Below are positions 50,996 to 62,779 of a DNA stretch of 64,000 bases, piece after piece. Every line of letters begins with the position of its first letter. Positions within the stretch are counted from its first letter, which is position 1. Source of the DNA: Ricinus communis (Eukaryota; Streptophyta; Magnoliopsida; Malpighiales; Euphorbiaceae); NCBI RefSeq assembly GCF_019578655.1, contig NC_063262.1, forward strand, positions 22,327,582-22,391,581, given 5' to 3'. Made by a program: the position numbers and the translations under genes. Under the pieces are notes generated by a model that worked only from the letters and a program-made list of their open reading frames with translations, ran no database searches and was not told the origin of the DNA.

Positions 50996-53749
50996 TGTAA
51001 TATCCGGAATTTTTATATATTTAATAATGAGTATTTATTTATTTAATTAATTTTATTTTATTTTTATTTGGTTTAATTTGAAATGATTTAATGGAAATTT
51101 TAATATTAGTCAATTAAATGAATTATTATTCTATATCCAATTAGTTGAAATTTTAAGAATTAATTAAGTAAATTATTTGAAGGGTAGAATATATTTTTGG
51201 TTATTCTAATTTTTCCCCAATGTATATGTATATGTATATGTATAAATAAAATTATATATATTGAAAAATTTTGGAAGAAAATGTAAAGGATGGTTTAATA
51301 AAAGAATTTTGGGAAAATTGGTATTTTAATTGATTAGTGGTATTAAATTTTAAGTTGAAAATTTATTATTTAAATTAATTGTGTGTTAGGACTAAATTGA
51401 AAATTTATTTTGGAATAAGGATTAAAAGGATAATTTTATTTTTATAGGGTTTTAATGAAAATTTATGAGTTTGGTATTTTTATAAATAAATATGTCGGTC
51501 AGGGGTATTTATGTAATTGTGTATTTTCAATAATTCTAATTTGGCTCAAATTGAATAGTTAGAGGCTAAATTGAAAGGCTAAAAAGAAGTTTAGAGGTTA
51601 AATTGGAATTCTGTAGGATGAAATTGTAAGTAATTAAGAAAGTTGAGGGATCAAATTGTGATAAGAAAAAGTTCAGGGTCAAATGTCGATATTCAAAGAA
51701 GAAAAGGGAGAGAAAAGCGGGGAGAGAGAGGGAGACGTCGTGAAGAGGAAGGAAAAGGAGGCGGCGTCTCGGAGGCTGGGAGGCCCGGCTAGTCCAAAGC
51801 GGCAATGAGGAAAAACAAAGAGGGGCAGCGGTTTTCGAAGGCCATTCCGGTCCTTTCAGGCCGATCTTGGTGGCGATCGGCTCCCCTCGAAGAGAGCTTC
51901 ATTTTGGCAGTGGCAGCTTCATTTTTTGGCTTTTCCGGCAAGCTCCGGCGGAGGATGGACGATCGAAGGACGTATCCTGACTCTCCTCAGCTCAAGCTTC
52001 GCAATGGCACCGATTTCGTGGCGATCGGGCTTCGTTTGCGAATCGACGGCAGTGATCGTCTGAAAATCTCTCTAGACGATCGGGTGTCGGATCGGAAAAT
52101 CGGAAGCAGGGATCATCATCGGCTCATCGTTGTGAGTCCGATGATGTGTTCGGATCGTCGATTGGATTCCGGCGGTTGGAGGCGAGTCGACCGAGCGTCT
52201 CGGTAATTATCTCTGGCCCGTTAATTTTAGAATTCTTTGATTTAATTTGTGTTGAGTATTTGATGATATTTGTGAGTCAAAAATAATTCTCTGTCAGTTT
52301 GCCTGCCTCGTGTTTTGTATTGTGTGGCGGAGTCGGGAAAATAGTGAAGTTTGGGGACCCGACTCTCGTTGTTGGAATTGTTGGATATTTGAAGTATTTT
52401 TTTGCCAGGTCCTAGACCCATTTTATGGGGGTAATGTCCGTGTTGTAGGGGAGGTTCTGCCTGATTTTCGGTAGAATTCTCCCGAGTCGAGATTCTTAGA
52501 CAGTCAGTCCTAGGAATCTAGACCTAGGGTCAATTGTAATTGTTCAACATAATTGATAAATTATTTTATGTGATTAGATGATCTGTCTGTTCGGCTCGCT
52601 CCAATTGAGGCACCGGAGCAGAGCTAGGAGGTCGCCTAAAACCTGTGAGTTGAAGTCACTTAATCGTTGCACTATTGCTAAGTCTGAATTTAATATGCTA
52701 TTTTGGAAGTTTATGCATAATATGGTTATTAGTATCGCAACGTAAATAATTTCACTTGATTATTAATTATTGAAAATAATATAAATATTATTATTAGTAA
52801 TGTTATAATAATACAAATATTATTATTTTTCCACACGAATTGCATGTTGCTTTGCCCTAAATTTTTAATCTTTATTTTGATAATGTGTTGAATGATTTCA
52901 TTAGACCATGATATTTATTAAATGTGATGATTGCTCTCTGGGCGCCAGTCCTAGTGGAATGAGATGCCGGAGTAAAGGTCCCTAGTCGAGCATTACTCTC
53001 TAGGCGCCGGCTTATTTGAATATTAAGTGACCGGACTGGAGTTAAGGACCCTGGTCGAGCTTCGCTCTCTGGGCGCCAGTCCTATTGGAATGAGATGCCG
53101 GAGTAAAGGTCCCTAGTCGAGCATTGCTCTCTGGGCGCTAGTATTATTGGATCAAGAGAGCCAAAAGGCTACTAGAATTTGGGGTTAAGGTTCTACTGAG
53201 CCACTCGTCCCATAAAAATAAAAATATATTTTATTTATTTATTTATTTGGTATGATTATAATATGAGTTGTATTTACGTGCATGGTTTGATATACTGATT
53301 CGAATGATTAATATTTTCTGTGAAGACTGCAATAGTCTCTAGATTGTCTGATTTTAACTCACTCTCGAGACTGACAGTCTCCATTTACTGTTTTTTCATA
53401 TTCGTGATTGTTAGTCTTCCCGCGACTCTTACTCAGTAACCCGACTTCTTCATCATCGGGTAGTGTTTGATTTGGTATGTCAAATTGTAAAAATCTTAGA
53501 TTCTCCACAGTTGCAATAGTAGAGGTATCAGTTGTAAATTTTATGAGTTTCGGGTCTCGCCTAATTTTTCTGCCAGACCAAAGTAATTATGTAAAATGTA
53601 ACTATTAAGATAATTTATGGCTTTAATAATATTAATTTGAGATGAGATTTGATTGAGTTAGTGAGTTTCAGGCTTACTACGGGATTCGGTGGCCTTAAGC
53701 CTACCCATTCCCTAGTGCCGGTCACGGGTCCACATAATGGGTCGTGACA
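50996..53749 (+). repeat. 5' LTR of element B (2754 bp)
   Basis: Begins TGTAATATCCGGAATTTTTA and ends GGGTCGTGACA. Contains a four-unit GGCGCC/GAGC-A/T-TTGCTCTCT array at 52925-53160, one unit fewer than the 3' LTR. The open frame at 51805-52206 is a CG-rich LTR segment without resemblance to known proteins. Confidence 0.9.
52925..53160 (+). repeat. Short tandem array inside the 5' LTR of element B
   Basis: Four units of 60-75 bases, each with CCCTRGTCGAGCATTGCTCT or the variant CCTGGTCGAGCTTCGCTCTC, followed by GGGCGCC. Alternating GCATTGC and GCTTCGC variants suggest unequal exchange between units. Confidence 0.8.
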
Positions 53750-53753
53750 AAGT

Positions 53754-53765
53754 TGGTATCAGAGC
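53754..53765 (+). other. Primer-binding site of element B
   Basis: TGGTATCAGAGC, an exact match to the usual plant initiator tRNA-Met primer site, four bases after the LTR. Confidence 0.92.
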
Positions 53766-55217
53766 TTAGGTTTAGATTTCCTTCAACCTAAGTTAATATT
53801 TTTCTTGGTACTGCGGAGCTAGGGTCAAGTATGTCTTGTTGTTTTCATTGACTCTAGTGTCTCAGCCTTCTCTATTAGAGAGTCTGTCATTTTTTTTCCG
53901 TGAGCTTGTCTTTGATGCTGTGCTGAGAATGAGCTTTGTAGCGATGGGAAGATTCGAAGCGCGGTAGACTCGTGTCGTTTTCATCAAGTGATTAGTGTAG
54001 TCCGCCTTTAGAAACTTTGATTGTTGTTTCGATGGTGGGCACCGCAGTCAGTTTTAGTATAGAGCGTGGTTGCAGTCGTGTCATGGACTGCCTCGTCATC
54101 GCATCAGGCATCGCCTTATTGAGTAGCGCCGACGTTAGTGCCTAGGAAGTCGAGTGGATGTTAGAGTTTTATGGTTGAGTTTGTGATTGTAAGAAGCTTA
54201 AGAAAGGTGGCAGGAGTATTTTCGGATGCTCGGAAATCCAGAGAAACTTAAGTGAACACTATTTCTTTTTCTAAGTAGAACAAGTGTTTTAAAATACAAT
54301 ATTGCACCCAATCCCATAAGAGTGCATTATGGCATTTCACTATTAGGCATCCACAAATTCATTTTAGGGCATGCATCATACATCATGCATTGCAACCCTT
54401 GGTGATTGGGGACATCATCACCCTGGTGTGCGAGTTTGTAGAATTTTATATAAAGAAAAAAATGGCTAGAGATTTTATGATTTTACAAAAGTGTTTTTCC
54501 AAGATAATAAAGCTTTTATCTGTGATAATTATAAAGTAAATAAATAAGTAAATTTTTCAAGTGAATGGTGTTAGCTTGAGAATTCTCTGGATGACGAGCT
54601 GAGTTGCTGTGAGAATGACTCTGTAGAGTAGTAGGCCCCATGTTTGATTATAAAGGAGGCTTTTGGATTTCAGTCAAGGAGGAATCTTGTGTCAGGATGG
54701 CATGGGTTGTGTCGGTTGATGCGATCAGATGGATGTTATGTCAATGATGATGTGACGTGGATGTTAAGGATTTTTCTACACGTGTAAGGACATGTCATTA
54801 GGAAGGAAGTTGGTGAGTGGATTTTTGGCAGGATCAGAGTTGGCCTTTCTTATTATGGAGACCCTTGGTTTTGTCGGCAGGTTGGTGAGGTGGCATGTAA
54901 GTTGGACTTGCTGCCAAGTAATGTTCTCGGAGGTCAATTCAGTATCTGTAGGTCTTCGTTGAGAACTGTATTTTCGATCTTTTGTTCGTGTTGGATCCTC
55001 AGTGTGTGGATGTAAGTAAAGATTTGGTTTTCAAGGAGCCGTAAATCAGGATCGCTAGTTTTGCTAAAGGGTTTTGTCGATGAGTCTTGTGGTTGAGTTT
55101 ATTTCTACCGAGGAAAGTTCCCGAGAAGCTGAATTGGATATGAGAGATTCCTATTTTCTTTAGTTTCAGTCTTGACTAAAGCCCCTTTTCTTTTAAAATT
55201 CGAGGACGAATTTTTGT
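53766..55217 (+). mobile_element. Internal region of element B, non-coding with a pol trace
   Basis: No open frame of note. The 53.8-54.4 kb part matches the internal region of element A (7.1-7.7 kb). Near 54.87-55.05 kb, VGEVACKLDLLPSN and related scraps with stops are a worn copy of the integrase C-terminus seen at 45.9 kb. This shows the element descends from a gypsy element that lost most of gag-pol. Confidence 0.75.
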
Positions 55218-55231
55218 TAAGGGGGGGAGAA
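55218..55231 (+). other. Polypurine tract of element B
   Basis: TAAGGGGGGGAGAA runs into the 3' LTR start and is preceded by CGAGGACGAATTTTTGT, as in element A. It would prime plus-strand DNA synthesis. Confidence 0.88.
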
Positions 55232-58126
55232 TGTAATATCCGGAATTTTTATATATTTAATAATGAGTATTTATTTATTTAATTAATTTTATTTTATTTT
55301 TATTTGGTTTAATTTGAAATGATTTAATGAAAATTTTAATATTAGTCAATTAAATGAATTATTATTCTATACCCAATTAGTTGAAATTTTAATAATTAAT
55401 TAAGTAAATTATTTGAAGGGTAGAATATATTTTTGGTTATTCTAATTTTTCTCCAATGTATATGTAAATGTATATGTATAAATAAAATTATATATATTGG
55501 AAAATTTTGGAAGAAATTGTAAAGGATGTTTTTATAAAAGAATTTTGGGAAAATTGGTATTTTAATTGATTAGTGGTATTAAATTTTAAGTTGGAAATTT
55601 ATTATTTAAATTAATTGTGTGTTAGGACTAAATTAAAAATTTATTTTGGAATAAGGATTAAAAGGATAATTTTATTTTTATGGGGTTTTAATAAAAATTT
55701 GTGAGTTTGGTATTTTTGTAAATAAATATGTCGGTCAGGGGTATTTATGTAATTGTGTATTTTCAATAATTCTAATTTGGCTCAAATTGAATAGTTAGGG
55801 GCTAAATTGAAAGGTTAAAAAGAAGTTTAGAGGTTAAATTGGAATTCTGCAGGATGAAATTGTAAGTAATTAAGAAAGTTGAGGGACCAAATTGTGATAA
55901 GGAAAAGTTCAGGGGTCAAATGTCAATATTGAAAGAAGAAAAGGGAGAGAGAAGCGGGGAGAGAGAGGGAGACGTCGTGAAAAGGAAGGAAAAGGCGGCG
56001 GCATCGTCCATCGGGGCGCGTGTGAGGGCCCGGCGAGTCCAAGCGGCTGCGTTAGCGAGGGAAAAAAGGGGCAGCGGTTTTCAAAGGCCATTCCGGTCCT
56101 TTCCGGCCGATCTTGGTGGCGATCGGCTCCCCTCGAAGAGAGCTTCATTTTGGTGGTGGCGGCGTCGGTTTTGATGGCCGGAGGAGAGAGTTCCGGCAAA
56201 GTGGAGGCACCCGTATTTTTTGGCTTTTTCGACGAGCTCCGGTGGGGGATGGACGATCAGAGGACGTATCCCGACTCTCCTCAGCTCAAGCTTCGCAATG
56301 GCACCGGTTTCGTGGCGATCGGGCTTTGTTTGCGAATCGACGGCCGTCATCGTCCGAAAATCTCTCTTGACTATCGGGTGTTGGATCGGAAAACCGGAAG
56401 CGGGGATCATCATTAGCACGTCGTTGTGAGTTCGATGATGTGTTCGGATCGTCAATCGAATTCTGGCGGCTGGAGGCGAGTCGACCAGGCGTCTCGGTAA
56501 TTATCTCTGGCCCGTTAATTTTAGAATTCTTTGATTTAATTTGTGTCTATTGATTGTGTTGAGTATTTGATGATATTTGTGAGTCAAAAATAATTCTCTA
56601 TCAGTTTGTCTGCCTCGTGTTTTGTATTGTATGGCGGAGTCGGGAAAATAGTGAAGTTTGGGGACCTGACTCCCGTTGTTGGAATTGTTGGATATTTGAA
56701 GTATTTTTCTGGCAGGTCCTGGACCCGTTTTATGGGGGGTAATGTCCGTGTTGTAGGGGAGGTTCTGCCAGATTTTCGGTAGAATTCTCCCGAGTCGAGA
56801 TTCTTAGACAGTGAGTCCTAGGAATCTAGACCTAGGGTCAATTGTAATTGTTCAACATAATTGATAAATTATTTTCCGTGATTAGATGGTTTGTCTGTTC
56901 GGCTCGCTCCAACTGAGGCGCTGGAGCAGAGCTAGGACGTCGCCTAAAACCTGTGAGTTGAAGTCACTTAATCGTTGCACTATTATTAAGTCTGAATTTA
57001 ATATCCTATTTTGGAAGTTTATGCATAATATGGTTATTAGTATCGCAACGTAAATAATTTCACTTGATTATTAATTATTAAAAATAATATAAATATTATT
57101 ATTAGTAATGTTATAATAATAAAAATATTATTATTTTTCCACACGAATGCATGTTGCTTTGCCCTAAATTTTTAATCTTTATTTTGATAATGTGTTGAAT
57201 GATTTCATTAGACCATGATATTTATTAAATGTGATGATTGCTCTATGGGCGCCAGTCATATTGGAATGAGATGTCGGAGTAAAGGTCCCTAGTCGAGCAT
57301 TGCTCTTTGGGCGCCGGCTTATTTGAATATTAAGTGACCGGACTGGGGTTAAGGACCCTAGTCGAGCTTCGCTCTCTGGGCGCCAGTCCTATTGGAATGA
57401 GATGCCGGAGTAAAGGTCCCTGGTCGAGCATTGCTCTCTGGGCGCCGGCATATTTGGATACTTAAGTGACCAGACTGGAGATAAGGTCCCTGGTCGAGCA
57501 TTGCTCTCTAGGCGCCAGTCTTATTGGATCAAGAGAGCCAAAAGGCTACTAGAATTTGGGGTTAGGGTTTTACTGAGCCACTCGTCCCGTAAAAATAAAA
57601 ATATATTTTATTTATTTATTTATTTGGTATGATTATAATATGAGTTGTATTTACGTGTATGGTTTGATATACTGATTCGAATGATTAATATTTTCTGTGA
57701 AGACTCGCAATAGTCTCTAGATTATTTGATTTTAACTCACTCTCGAGACTGACAGTCTCCATTTTTTGTTTTTCAGATTCGTGACTGTTAGTCTTCCCGC
57801 GACTCTTACTCAGTAACCCGACTTCTTCATCATCGGGTAGTGTTTGATTTAGTATGTCGAATTGTAAAAATCTTAGATTCTCCGCAGTTGCAATAGTAGA
57901 GGTATCAGTTGTAAATTTTATGAGTTTTGGGTCTCGCCTAATTTTTCTGGCAGACCGAAGTAATTATGTAAAATGTTCCTATTAAGATAATTTGTGGCTT
58001 TAATAATATTAATTTGAGATGAGATTTGATTGAGTTAGTGAGTTTCAGGCTTACTACGGGATTCGGTGGCCTTAAGCCTACCCATTCCCTAGTGCCGGTC
58101 ACGGGTCCACAGAGTGGGTCGTGACA
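55232..58126 (+). repeat. 3' LTR of element B (2895 bp)
   Basis: Same ends as the 5' LTR. It is about 140 bases longer because of a fifth array unit (57238-57530) and a longer CG-rich segment near 56150-56225. CG-rich open frames at 55.9-56.45 kb are shadows. Confidence 0.9.
57238..57530 (+). repeat. Short tandem array inside the 3' LTR of element B
   Basis: Five units against four in the 5' LTR, with the same GAGCATTGCTCTCTGGGCGCC-like core. Confidence 0.8.
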
Positions 58127-58570
58127 GCACGACAGGTACTTTAATACAAAACGACATGTTATATTTGATTCAATAAATATTATATTTAGGAGACTGCAAT
58201 AGTTATAGGATTAAATGATTTTAACTCACTCTCGAGACTGATAGTCTTAATTTTAATTATTTTTCAGGTGACAGTTAAAGTCTTTTATCGTCCTGCTCGA
58301 ACTTATTGTAATGAATTTAACTATTGTATTTTAAATATTTAAAATTCTAGACTTTCCACAACAATATTTTTTATATGTTATGTTTAATTTGGTATATAAC
58401 AAAATATGAAATGTTATCAATGACCAGTTGTGTATAACATGTCAGACCGGATTAATATTATATTTTTATATATACTTTATTAAAATATCAATTAATAAGA
58501 TCTATTACAATAGCCTTAAATTTAACTAGTTTCTAATGCGGCTCATGGATTGATAGATCGGATGGTGACA

Positions 58571-59099
58571 ATAAATTTAAAGATTAAAGTTGCCCAAATT
58601 TAAATTTAAGAGTCAAAACTCCACCATAATGCAACATATATAGCTGGGAAAATAAAATCTCAATTCCAAATGTGGCCGGTTTGTAACTCAGATGACATAG
58701 TTTTGTCCTTATTTATTTTTGTTTTTGTTTCAATTTTCATTCTTTGTGGAAATAATGTGTTACATGTTAAGCATTTGGAAATAATGTGTTATCTATTTTT
58801 TAAAATTTATTATATTTTTATGTATAAATTTATAGAATTTTGCAAAACTAATAGTTAATAACGTTAATACAAGAATAAAATAAAAAAATTAATATTATAT
58901 TGAATATGTAAAAATAATAAATAATTTAAAAAATTATTTAATAAATATCAATTAGTATAAAATGTTAGAAGTAATACTTTATAGGGATTTTAGAATTTGA
59001 ATCAATCACGACATCATTATTAATGGTTAACCAATTATTAAAATTAATAAATTTTATTGAATAAATTATTGCACCATCTTTAGATTTGTTTTGAATGAA
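58571..59099. other. Right-arm remnant of the peptide-gene upstream region with deletion junction
   Basis: 58571-58776 matches the upstream part of the left-arm peptide promoter (reverse complement of 18.45-18.66 kb). After a 15-base duplicate (58777-58791) the sequence jumps to left-arm 15.70 kb. The TATA box, exon 1 and two exon-2 copies are therefore absent here. An open frame at 58670-58858 crosses this junction and is not a gene. Confidence 0.75.
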
Positions 59100-59810
59100 A
59101 TTACGAAGGATTCATAAAAAAATCTACACGTATTTCATGTTCGGTCATCTCATCATGTTCCTAGGCAAGTCATTATGAAGTATTGCAACGAGATTATGGA
59201 TGCTCAAGAATATGAGAAATACTTAACTAGCAACATAAGTAATATTAATAAGGTATATAGATGGATTCCACCATATAAGAACAAGGTTAAACTGAATACA
59301 GATGAGGCTTGTGTGGATAAGGGGAGAAGGGCAGTTGCAACTGTGTGCTCCGCGATTGTAGAGAGGGCTGGTTGATGGGTTTTAAAAACTACATTGGTAA
59401 TTGTTCCCCTTTAGACTCTAAGCTATGGGAGCTATGTTGGGTCTTAATATGGCATAGTGTTATAGTTATAGCAAGGTTGTTCTGGAGTTGAATTCCTTGT
59501 TGGCTGTAGATTATATTTACAGTAGAAGGAAAGTTCATGATTTTACAGAAGAGATATTCGTCGAATATATATTTTACTTGTAAGAGACTGGATGCTTCGT
59601 TGTTTGCATATCGGTCAAAAGGACAATGACTGTGCTCATGTTATGGCTAGAGCTGCATTAGATGGTGATCCAGATTTTATCGTCTGTTTCTATTCTCCAA
59701 AGGAGTTGTTGGTTTATTTAGTTTAGGATTTGTGTAGAAGAGATTCTTGCTTGTGATTATTTTTAGTTGATAGGACTCTGCCCCCTTTTTCTTATAAAAA
59801 AAAAAAAAAA
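59100..59810 (+). pseudogene. LINE 3' fragment with RNase H domain, right arm
   Basis: Duplicate of 14681-15380. Encodes YRWIPPYKNKVKLNTDEACV and DKGRRAVATVCSAIVERAG, then (after frameshifts) a domain end with RDWMLRCLHIGQKDNDCAHV and MARAALDGDPD, typical of the RNase H at the end of plant LINE ORF2. The NTDGA motif has become NTDEA. A poly-A tail lies at 59796-59810. Confidence 0.78.
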
Positions 59811-59958
59811 GTAAAAGCATGCAAAGGTAATCACAATTGTTAGTGTGCATATCTATTCCTTTCTTTATTAATTTCTTTAATTCTCTACTTTAATTGGACT
59901 GCTGCATCATATAATTAATTATTTTTCCCATCTTTGATCTAATTTGAAAATTGTACAG

Positions 59959-60283
59959 TGCTGGTGGTGAAAGTCCTTGCCATTATGGTTGTTGCGAATG
60001 GCAACGACAAGGTACGGATTGTTCACGGTGTTATGCGGCCGCACAAGAAGATGCGCTCTTGCAAAATAAACATATGTTTAAAGATGGTTGGTGATCTAAT
60101 CTTATCTTACTAGTTTCAATTATTATATATTTTTAATATTTTAAATTGAATACTCAAAATATTTTGATATTTTTGTATAATACGTATGCAATGTATAATA
60201 TTTTAGTTTATATATAAAAAAAAAAGGGGGAATTAGACATGACGAAAGGTGGACAAGGTGGAGATAAACAAGTATGGTGGTAG
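59959..60283 (+). pseudogene. GRP3-like Cys-rich peptide, exons 2 and 3, right arm (headless)
   Basis: Exon 2 (59959-60086), after a TACAG acceptor, encodes GGESPCHYGCCEWQRQGT, then DCSRCYAAAQEDALLQNKH. Exon 3 (60237-60283), after a TTAG acceptor, joins in phase 1 to give DMTKGGQGGDKQVWW and a stop. The cysteine block C-x3-CC-x8-C-x2-C is intact. No exon 1 or promoter exists upstream, because the deletion at 58776 removed them. The acceptor as annotated would also put the cysteine frame in a different phase from intron 1 of the intact gene. It is best treated as a pseudogene, although both remaining exons are open. Confidence 0.62.
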
Positions 60284-60289
60284 AATGTT

Positions 60290-61056
60290 AAAGAAAAGAA
60301 AAGTGACGCCAGGCCCTCTGTGGAGTAGATGCATTATGTATATGTGTATAAGAAGATGAGGAACAGTAAAAGACAATATAGTCCTTGCAGCTTTCACACT
60401 TCCTATGTACTTCCTTTTTGTGGTTCTAGTATATAAAAAAAGGGAAAAAAAGTTGCTAGTTATCTATTATTTCCATATTATAAGTACACCATAAAATTGT
60501 TATAACCTTTAGGTTTGACTGCTAAAAGTTACATAATTTTGGTACTCTTTTGTCATTTAATCATAATTTTTTTTTATTTAAATAAAATATTAAATGCAAT
60601 TTTTTAATTTTTACAATTAAATAGGCCAGTTAAAATTGTTGAAATATATTGCTAATATGACATACAGAATTAAGTGAGGCGGTCCACATGGGCGTAGGAC
60701 GCCACCTCAAAGTTTTCCATTTTAACTAATTGCAAAAGAATCTATGAGTATCAACGCTTTTAATATTTTATTATGAGGTTTTTAATTTTCTCAATTTAAT
60801 ATACTAATAGAGACTTAGTGTCATTTTATTGGAATTTTGAAATCGAAATTAGAACAAAAATTGAATAATCCTTTGGTTCTCGAGAATTTTCTTTAGCTTT
60901 ATAAATTAATTAATCAATACAAATACTTAATTATAATTAGTGTATAAAACTTATGATATTTTAGAAATCGATTGGCTGACTGTTAGTTTTTTGGTTAACC
61001 AAAATATTTTCTTTTAAGAAATGTGATTCTGTTAATCGATTAACGGATTAAAAATT
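60290..61056. other. 3' flank of the right-arm pseudogene, no gene
   Basis: Matches left-arm 13.43-14.20 kb in reverse complement. Includes the GCGTAGGACGCCACCTC block at 60691-60710. No coding frame was seen. Confidence 0.6.
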
Positions 61057-61790
61057 TACATATTATATAATTAATTAACAATTTAGTATGTTAATTGGAC
61101 TCACTACTCTTTCAACCGAAAGTTAAAATTAAACGAAAAATCAAAATTCCAGAAAAACAGTTTATCCAATGTGATTCTGTTAGTATGGCTATGCATACTT
61201 TTTCTTTTACATTATGTGCTACTCGATAAGAATTATTTGTCCAATTTACATTTCATTTTGTATTTCAATATCATCAGTAAGTACACATATAAAAAAAATT
61301 GTGTTAAAGTAATAAAAAAAAAATTATATCTTAGTATGCCAAGAATTTCTAATTATTTATCTATGTATTGCATAATTATTATTATTATTTGATTACAAAT
61401 AATAACATAATACAAGTTTATAAAAGAAATTTATTAGAATTATTAATATTATATAATTATTTGTTATATTTTCAAAAATAATAATAATCTGATTTTTTTA
61501 GGTGTCTTTGTATTTCAAATATTTAAGATTTTACTAATGAAATGAATATAAAAAATATTTAAAAATATTTACTAATTGATTTATTAATTATATATAAAAT
61601 TAATATTACAAATATTATCTATGTACCTTTTTAGTATTAGTAATTATTGTATAATTAAAAAAATTAACTTATTAGTTAATATATTAATTATATGATGGAC
61701 ATAAAAATTGTACATCAATATAATATATATATATATATAAATGAAACAAATTTTATATTGTCAAGAAAAAGTACAAATATCAAAAAATAT
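61057..61790. other. About 0.7 kb present in the right arm only
   Basis: Flanked by AACGGATTAAAAATTT and a region ending TATATTGATTTGTTA, which are nearly adjacent in the left arm (13390-13430). Very AT-rich, no long TIR recognised. Either an insertion here or a deletion in the left arm. Confidence 0.5.
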
Positions 61791-62779
61791 TATATATTGA
61801 TTTGTTAATTATATATATAAGAGCATCCTAATGACGTTTTTTATTTTATCGTTTCTATAATAAAAAAATATCTTAAAAAAATATTCTAATAGAATAAGTA
61901 AAAAAGAAAAATTTATTAACTCCAATAGGCTCCTTATATCTTACTTTGCAAAAGATATTGATAACCCTCTAAACTTTTGATCAAAATGTATTTCAACTCC
62001 TAAATCTTAAAGTAGCTTCGTTACTTTCCTAAAACTTGAAAAAAAATAAAATAATTATATAATTGGAGTTAACTCATTTTCAAACTAATGATGATAATAT
62101 TAATTTTTCTTTGTCAAAGTAAGAAAAAAATTATTCTTTATGATTTTTGCCCATTAACTGGCAGAGCTAATACTTCTTCCTACGAAAAAAAAAAAAAGGT
62201 GAGTTAGGAAGAGTTGATGCGATTCTTTTAACATCCAAAACTAATTGAGCTTTATACGGAGTTAGTTTTAAAGATATAATTATTCTATTTTTCAAATTTA
62301 TAGATATGATTGAACTACTTTAAACTTTAAGAGTTTAATTGCACTTTGACAAAATTTAAGCCATATATTTGTACCTTTTGCCTATTTTACTCTATATTGT
62401 ACTTTTTTTCATAAATATTAATGGTGTGAATTTTTTTAATGGTTTAAATTTTTTTCTTCCCTTTTTAATTTTTATCAATAAAAGCGCATAAAAACTTATA
62501 ACATACTAGTTACTTACCCGTATATTGCATGACCGTTATTATTTTTATTTCGATTATAAATTAAATTAATAAATACAATTTAATAAAATTTTAATATTTA
62601 ATATTAATTTATAATATTTTAAAAATAATAGCAAAGTAACTATTTCAAAAGTTCTTTTTAAATATTTTAAAATGCTAAAATCTTATTAGTACAACAATAT
62701 AAAAATTATTTTAAAAAGATTTATTAATTAATCTTAATATTACATAAATTAATACTATCAGTTTAATTGATACTATAAT

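Larger units (their letters stand above)
50996..58126 (+). mobile_element. Complete non-autonomous long-LTR retrotransposon B (LARD-like)
   Basis: Two TG...CA LTRs (50996-53749 and 55232-58126) flank a 1482 bp internal region with a primer site and polypurine tract but no intact gene. The target duplication GCACG is perfect (50991-50995 and 58127-58131), and the left arm holds the empty site. About 2% difference in the first 270 LTR bases by eye suggests fairly recent insertion. LTRs longer than the internal region and lack of coding capacity fit large retrotransposon derivatives mobilised in trans by gypsy relatives. Confidence 0.92.
46313..58570 (+). repeat. LTR of gypsy element G, right-arm copy, split by two insertions
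   Basis: Starts TGTAATACTAAAAATAAAAT directly after a polypurine tract (AAAGGGGATAGAA, 46300-46312) and ends CGGATGGTGACA. It is the 3' LTR of the integrase pseudogene at 45008-46252. Pieces are 46313-46486, 49423-50995 and 58127-58570, interrupted by a solo LTR and by a complete long-LTR element. Without insertions it would be about 2.2 kb, close to the 2.3 kb left-arm copy. Open frames at 49425-49616 and 50458-50943 are LTR sequence. Confidence 0.8.
45656..62779 (-). repeat. Right arm of the large inverted duplication
   Basis: Reverse complement of 12416-21650, beginning near CGGAAGTTAGC in the gypsy integrase and ending at AATTGATACTATAA. It is expanded by the solo LTR at 46487-49422 and the element at 50996-58126, has a deletion of about 2.7 kb (left-arm 15.70-18.45 kb missing at 58776), and differs by roughly 0.7 kb of extra DNA at 61057-61790. 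Confidence 0.85.

Noticed and set aside
51805..52206. 133-codon open frame in the 5' LTR of element B
   Set aside because: The 3' LTR of the same element breaks this frame with a length difference of several tens of bases, so it is not conserved even within one element.
53754..53765. tRNA-like sequence
   Set aside because: Only the 12-base complement of a tRNA 3' end used for priming; no tRNA gene fold surrounds it here or at 37742 and 7753.
52925..57530. Regularly spaced repeats that could be mistaken for a CRISPR array
   Set aside because: Units are imperfect, lie inside LTRs of a plant retrotransposon and have no unique spacers or cas genes.
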